From Edaphobacter modestus (GTDB lineage: Bacteria; Acidobacteriota; Terriglobia; Terriglobales; Acidobacteriaceae): 64,000 nucleotides of DNA. Of the stretch, positions 60,553-64,000 are shown in pieces. How positions within the stretch are numbered: the stretch's first letter is position 1; each line of letters opens with the position of its first letter. The translations under genes were made by a program, and so were the position numbers. A model generated the notes under the pieces. It was not told the origin of the DNA. It ran no database searches and saw only the letters and a program-made list of their open reading frames with translations. Where the stretch lies: positions 5,146,001 through 5,210,000 of the forward strand of contig NZ_SHKW01000001.1 in assembly GCF_004217555.1 (NCBI RefSeq), read 5' to 3'.

Positions 60553-61272
60553 ATGCAGATCAGCTGTGCAGGCAAAGTTGTGCTGGTGGCAGGTGGAACA
60601 GGCGGGTTGGGGCGCGGTGTCAGCCTCGCATTTCTCGCCGAGGGTACGAAGGTAGTCGCGACGTACCGCAACGAAGAGGAGTTCGCTGTGCTCAAGGCCG
60701 CAGCCGGTACACACGCTGAGTTGCTGGAAGGAGCGAATACGGATGTGACGGACGAATCCTCGGTGACGTCTCTGGTGGCTGAGATCGTGGCGAAGCACGG
60801 TCGCCTCGACGTGCTCGTCAACACCGTGGGGGGCTACGCGGGAGGGATCAAGCTGTGGGAGCTCGAGCCGAAGGTCTTCGAGCGCATGCTCGACCTTAAT
60901 CTGCGTACCGGGTTCGTGCTTGCGCGCGCCGCTATTCCCGCGATGCTGAAGCAGGGAGGCGGTGTTCTGATTAATATCGCCGCGAAGGCCGCGTTCGACC
61001 ACGCAGCGGGGGCTTCGGCTTATGCGGCGTCCAAGGCGGCTGCGGTCGCCCTGATGGAGTGCCTTGCGGCCGATGTGAAGGGAACGGGGGTTAGGGTGAA
61101 CACCGTTCTGCCCAGCATTATCGACACCGAGACCAATCGAAAGGCCATGCCCGACGCTCCATTCGCCAAATGGCCCAAGCCGGAGGAGATCGCAGGTGTC
61201 ATCCTGTTTCTCGCCAGCGACGAGGCACGTGTCGTCCATGGAGCCTCCGTACCTGTATACGGGGAGAGCTAA
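60553..61272 (+). CDS. SDR-family protein with the catalytic serine replaced
   Basis: A 239-residue SDR starting at ATG 60553, preceded by GAAGGAGGAGAG (an in-frame start at 60514 is less likely). The cofactor motif AGGTGGLGRGVSLAFLAEGT is typical and YAASK gives the catalytic Tyr and Lys. Thirteen residues before that Tyr, where the family has Ser (NISS), it reads NIAAKAA, so Ser is Ala. The tail EEIAGVILFLASDEARVVHG is normal. It may be a binding-only member or work with weaker activity. Neighbours give no pathway. Confidence 0.84.
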   Translation: MQISCAGKVVLVAGGTGGLGRGVSLAFLAEGTKVVATYRNEEEFAVLKAAAGTHAELLEGANTDVTDESSVTSLVAEIVAKHGRLDVLVNTVGGYAGGIKLWELEPKVFERMLDLNLRTGFVLARAAIPAMLKQGGGVLINIAAKAAFDHAAGASAYAASKAAAVALMECLAADVKGTGVRVNTVLPSIIDTETNRKAMPDAPFAKWPKPEEIAGVILFLASDEARVVHGASVPVYGES

Positions 61273-61506
61273 CCCACCGTCGTGCAGTGGAAAGCGGTGA
61301 ATTAGGCCATGGATTTCGCGGTTCCAAACGCTTGCGCTTTGAATTTTCATTGCCGGAATGAGTTCCATCCCGAGCAACTGTAAGAAAAGATGGCACGTCG
61401 TACTAGCAGCGCTACACGGTAGCGTTATCGGCTACTGCCACAAGAAGGTTTCGGAATCTCCCGCATCGCGAACAGCAGCTCGAAAAATGGTTGAGGAGAG
61501 AGAAAG

Positions 61507-62202
61507 ATGAAAAAGATTGCATGTCTATCGCTAGGCTTCCTGCTGGTGCTGCCGATGATGGCAAATGCTCAGGACAAGGAAGAGGACCGTGTTAAAGAAT
61601 CAGGCGACGTTCTAAGGGATATCCTTGAATCGCCCGATAAGGGAATCCCACATGACCTGGTGCATAAGTCTGAATGCGTCGTTGTCTATCCCTCCGTCAA
61701 GAAGGCTGCCTTCGTTGTGGGTGGAAGCTATGGCCGTGGTGTCATGACCTGTCGCACAGGTGAGGACTTCAGCGGACCATGGAGTCCCCCGACCATGATG
61801 GCTCTGGAAGGCGCCAGTTTCGGTTTCCAGATTGGCGGTCAGGCGACTGACTTTATTTTGCTCATCATGAACGAAAAGGGCGCGAAGTCTGTACTCAAGA
61901 GCAAGTTGAAGATCGGTGGCGATGCCTCGGCAGCTGCCGGTCCGGTTGGGCGCACAGCTACCGCTGAGACGAACGCTGTCATGAAGGCCGAAATTCTTTC
62001 GTGGTCGCGAGCCCAGGGTCTTTTTGCAGGCGTGTCTCTGACGGGATCGACGATGCGCACCGATGACGACGCAAACAAAAAACTGTATGGAAAAGAACTG
62101 ACTGCGCCGGACATCGTGGCCAAGCATGAGGTCGAGGCTCCTCCTTCGGCCAGCACGCTGCTTTCGGAGTTGACCAAGGTCTCACCGCACCATCAGAACT
62201 AA
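61507..62202 (+). CDS. Secreted SYLF-domain protein, first copy
   Basis: SYLF (DUF500) domains bind lipids or interact with membranes; bacterial members are exported. The signal peptide is KKIACLSLGFLLVLPMMANA, then a SYLF domain covers most of residues 30-215 (ESGDVLRDILESPDKGIPHD, ALEGASFGFQIGGQATDFIL, LFAGVSLTGSTMRTDDDANK). It is 231 residues long. GAGGAGAG lies before ATG 61507. It is a tandem duplicate of the gene at 62552, with conserved changes mostly in the signal and C-terminal tail. A terminator follows. Confidence 0.9.
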   Translation: MKKIACLSLGFLLVLPMMANAQDKEEDRVKESGDVLRDILESPDKGIPHDLVHKSECVVVYPSVKKAAFVVGGSYGRGVMTCRTGEDFSGPWSPPTMMALEGASFGFQIGGQATDFILLIMNEKGAKSVLKSKLKIGGDASAAAGPVGRTATAETNAVMKAEILSWSRAQGLFAGVSLTGSTMRTDDDANKKLYGKELTAPDIVAKHEVEAPPSASTLLSELTKVSPHHQN

Positions 62203-62236
62203 GGCTTAGAGGCTGAGATAGTTCCATTCCAATCGA

Positions 62237-62283
62237 GGCTTCAGCCAGTCGGGATCGTTTCCCGCACTGCTGAAGCCTTTCGA
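62237..62283 (+). terminator. Hairpin terminator after the first SYLF gene
   Basis: GGCTTCAGC (62237-62245) pairs with GCTGAAGCC (62269-62277), with an inner CGGGA/TTCCCG-like helix, followed by TTTCGACTT. The second unit carries the same element at 63280. Confidence 0.75.
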
Positions 62284-62384
62284 CTTAACCCGCAAACCTG
62301 TCGGGTTCGCTGTGACAGATGCCCCTCAGGAGGTCTACAATTCTGCCCTCGCCGGAATCGGCGAACGCGAAGGAGTAGACGAGT

Positions 62385-62480
62385 ATGGCAACCATGACTG
62401 CGCTGGCCAGGAGCCTACGGGTTCCCTGTGTCGATTCGGCCGACGTATGACAATTTTATTGGCGGCGAGTGGGTGGCTCC
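62385..62480 (+). pseudogene. Broken 5' fragment of an aldehyde dehydrogenase gene
   Basis: The bases from ATG 62385 match the start of the intact gene at 63439 for about 95 bases, to GTGGGTGGCTCC. Relative to it there is a 2-base deletion (GCTGGCC against GCTACGGCC), which shifts the frame and brings in a TGA after 22 codons. The copy then stops at the junction with unit 2. It is a by-product of the tandem duplication and can no longer encode an enzyme. Confidence 0.88.
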
Positions 62481-62551
62481 GGCCGCGAGAAGGTTTCGAA
62501 TCTCCCGCATTGCGAACAGCAAAGGTCGTAAGAGAGTTGAGGAGAGAAAAG

Positions 62552-63247
62552 ATGAAAAAGATTGCATGTCTATCGTTAGGCTTCCTGCTGGTGCTACCCC
62601 TGGCGGCCAATGCCCAAGAAAAGGAAGACGATCGCGTTAAGGAATCTGGCCAGGTTTTGAGGGACATCCTCGAATCGCCGGACAAGGGAATCCCGCATGA
62701 TCTGGTGGATAAGTCTGAATGCGTGGTTGTATATCCATCCGTGAAGAAGGCAGCCTTTGTGGTGGGTGGAAGCTATGGCCGTGGCATTATTACCTGCCGC
62801 ACAGGAGAGAATTTCTCCGGACCCTGGAGCGCACCGGCGATGATGGCATTGGAAGGTGCGAGTTTTGGGTTCCAAATCGGTGGTCAGGCAACCGACTTTA
62901 TTCTGCTCGTCATGAATGAAAAGGGCGCGAAGTCTGTGCTCTCCAGCAAGGTGAAGATCGGTGGCGATGCCTCGGCGGCGGCCGGTCCGGTTGGGCGTTC
63001 CGCCACTGCAGAGACCGATATCGTGATGAAGGCCGAGATTCTTTCATGGTCGCGAGCCCAGGGTCTTTTCGCGGGTGTATCTTTGACGGGATCGACGATG
63101 CGCGCCGATAATGACGCAAACAAAAAACTGTATGGAAAAGAACTGACTGCGCAGGACATCGTGTTCAAGCATGAGGTCCAGCCTCCTCCTTCGGCCAGCA
63201 TGCTGCTTTCCGAACTGCATAAGATCTCGCCGAAGCGTAAGCCCTAA
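62552..63247 (+). CDS. Secreted SYLF-domain protein, second copy
   Basis: The duplicate of the SYLF gene at 61507, also 231 residues, with signal peptide KKIACLSLGFLLVLPLAANA and an almost identical SYLF domain (ALEGASFGFQIGGQATDFIL). Differences cluster at a few sites, for example GEDFSGPWSPPT against GENFSGPWSAPA, and the C-terminal KISPKRKP against KVSPHHQN. The frame is open from 62312, but the ribosome-binding site GAGGAGAG and homology put the start at ATG 62552. It lies directly before an aldehyde dehydrogenase gene. Confidence 0.9.
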   Translation: MKKIACLSLGFLLVLPLAANAQEKEDDRVKESGQVLRDILESPDKGIPHDLVDKSECVVVYPSVKKAAFVVGGSYGRGIITCRTGENFSGPWSAPAMMALEGASFGFQIGGQATDFILLVMNEKGAKSVLSSKVKIGGDASAAAGPVGRSATAETDIVMKAEILSWSRAQGLFAGVSLTGSTMRADNDANKKLYGKELTAQDIVFKHEVQPPPSASMLLSELHKISPKRKP

Positions 63248-63279
63248 GGCTTAACTGCTGAGATAGTTCATTCCTTCGA

Positions 63280-63324
63280 GGGCTTCAGCCAGTCGGGGTC
63301 TTTCCCTAACTGCTGAAGCCCTTT
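63280..63324 (+). terminator. Hairpin terminator after the second SYLF gene
   Basis: GGGCTTCAGC (63280-63289) pairs with GCTGAAGCCC (63312-63321), followed by TTTGACTTG. It is the unit 2 counterpart of the hairpin at 62237, with one more base pair. Confidence 0.75.
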
Positions 63325-63438
63325 GACTTGTCCCGCTAACCCATTGGGGTTCGGTCTTCGCCTGTGACAGAGGTCGCTCAGGAGGTCTACAATTCCGCCC
63401 TCGCCGGGAATCGGCGAAACGCGAAGGAGTAGACGAGT

Positions 63439-64000
63439 ATGGCAACGATGACTGCGCTACGGCCAGGAGCCTACGGGTTCCCTGTGTCGATTCGGCCGAG
63501 GTATGACAATTTTATTGGCGGCGAGTGGGTGGCTCCCGCATCCGGACAATACTTCGAGAACGTAACTCCTGTTACCGGACAGGTTCTCTGCGAGATTCCG
63601 CGTTCGAATGCAGCCGACATCGACCGCGCTCTCGACGCCGCACATGCTGCAAAAGCCGCGTGGGGCAAGACCTCGACCACCGAACGCGGACGCATGCTCG
63701 AGAAGATTGCGCTGCGCATGGAAGAGAACCTCGAGATGCTTGCGACGGTCGAGACCTGGGACAACGGCAAGCCCATCCGCGAGACCATGGCCGCCGATCT
63801 TCCGCTGGCGATCGACCATTTCCGTTACTTTGCCGGGTGCATCCGCGCGCAGGAAGGCTCGATCTGCGAGATCGACGAGTCGACCATCGCCTATCACTAC
63901 CACGAGCCGCTCGGCGTCGTCGGCCAGATCATCCCGTGGAACTTCCCCATCCTGATGGCGACGTGGAAGCTCGCGCCTGCGCTGGCCGCTGGCAACACCG
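63439..64000 (+). CDS. Aldehyde dehydrogenase (partial, runs off the window)
   Basis: An NAD-dependent aldehyde dehydrogenase starting at ATG 63439 (GGAG upstream) and still open at the right edge (about 187 codons seen). YDNFIGGEWVAPASGQYFEN, VTPVTGQVLCEIPRSNAADI, VETWDNGKPIRETMAADLPL and VVGQIIPWNFPILMATWKLA are typical of the acetaldehyde dehydrogenase/ExaC-like group. Catalytic Glu and Cys lie beyond the window. A truncated copy of its 5' end lies at 62385 as a result of the tandem duplication. Confidence 0.9.
   Translation, partial: MATMTALRPGAYGFPVSIRPRYDNFIGGEWVAPASGQYFENVTPVTGQVLCEIPRSNAADIDRALDAAHAAKAAWGKTSTTERGRMLEKIALRMEENLEMLATVETWDNGKPIRETMAADLPLAIDHFRYFAGCIRAQEGSICEIDESTIAYHYHEPLGVVGQIIPWNFPILMATWKLAPALAAGNT

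Larger units (their letters stand above)
61443..63536 (+). repeat. Tandem segmental duplication of about 1.05 kb (two units)
   Basis: Unit 1 (about 61443-62480) and unit 2 (about 62488-63536) align over their whole length. Each starts with an AGAAGGTTTCG-n-AATCTCCCGCAT block, then a SYLF gene, its terminator, a conserved CTCAGGAGGTCTACAATTC leader and the first bases of an aldehyde dehydrogenase gene up to GTGGGTGGCTCC. Equivalent SYLF start codons are 1045 bases apart. Unit 1 ends inside the dehydrogenase gene and is joined to the start of unit 2, as expected from unequal recombination. Confidence 0.9.

Noticed and set aside
62487..62520. tRNA-like T-loop text (GGTTTCGAATC)
   Set aside because: No acceptor stem, anticodon arm or CCA end can be folded around it; it is part of the duplicated SYLF leader.

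Overview
The window looks like chromosomal DNA from an Acidobacteriota genome of the Terriglobia type (Granulicella, Edaphobacter or Terriglobus-like). This rests on gene content: two VWFA-related acidobacterial proteins, an acidobacterial duplicated orphan permease (ADOP), a single-chain LptF-LptG permease, DUF899 proteins, and many secreted proteins of no known family. The DNA is GC-rich by eye. The genus is inference. No rRNA, tRNA, CRISPR array, transposase or integrase was seen.

Layout. 0-8.3 kb is proteostasis: an Mrp ATPase, hrcA-grpE-dnaJ without dnaK, an SDR on the other strand, lon and a DUF488 gene. 9.2-12 kb holds moaD-moaE overlapping a VWA protein gene, then an inositol monophosphatase between short dispersed repeats. 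12-20.5 kb (minus strand) is envelope: an MsbA-like ABC exporter, a secreted FKBP isomerase, LptFG, ADOP and its PadR regulator. 20.7-26 kb has a two-component system, an M28 peptidase, a NIPSNAP protein, a triple-repeat DUF3011 protein and a fatty-acid desaturase. 26.2-29.5 kb is a compact ArsR / AHSA1-GyrI / DUF899 / DUF899 / small membrane protein cassette. 29.5-33.7 kb pairs rhaT (rhamnose transport) divergently with lutABC (lactate oxidation). 34-38.2 kb has a large secreted orphan overlapping a VWA gene.

38-43.7 kb includes a medium-chain oxidoreductase, an alpha/beta hydrolase, a GH95 glycosidase and a VOC protein. 43.7-47.8 kb is a signalling island: a cNMP-domain histidine kinase, a receiver fused to a thioredoxin-reductase-like protein, and a divergent LuxR regulator with a degenerate receiver. 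Next come pruA (P5C dehydrogenase), a repeat-rich gap, and an orphan Rhs C-terminal module with a zincin motif, whose stop overlaps the start of a small exported protein gene. 51.8-57 kb has a GH18-like/CE4/GT2 triple fusion and a membrane glycosyltransferase. 56.9-60.4 kb is an operon resembling quinone/electrophile defence (DUF4126, FAD reductase, MhqO-like, MhqD-like). The window ends with an SDR and a roughly 1.05 kb tandem duplication that doubled a SYLF gene and left a broken 5' piece of the following aldehyde dehydrogenase.

How the genes work together. GH95, RhaT and LutABC fit a deoxy-sugar route (fucose or rhamnose to lactaldehyde to lactate), although the isomerase, kinase and aldolase genes are not here. 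LptFG, the MsbA-like exporter, the FKBP isomerase, the polysaccharide fusion and the glycosyltransferase fit a busy outer envelope. Tight stop/start overlaps (ATGA, GTGA or TGATG) mark many translationally coupled pairs. Strong hairpin terminators separate the convergent blocks at 3.95 and 47.8 kb.
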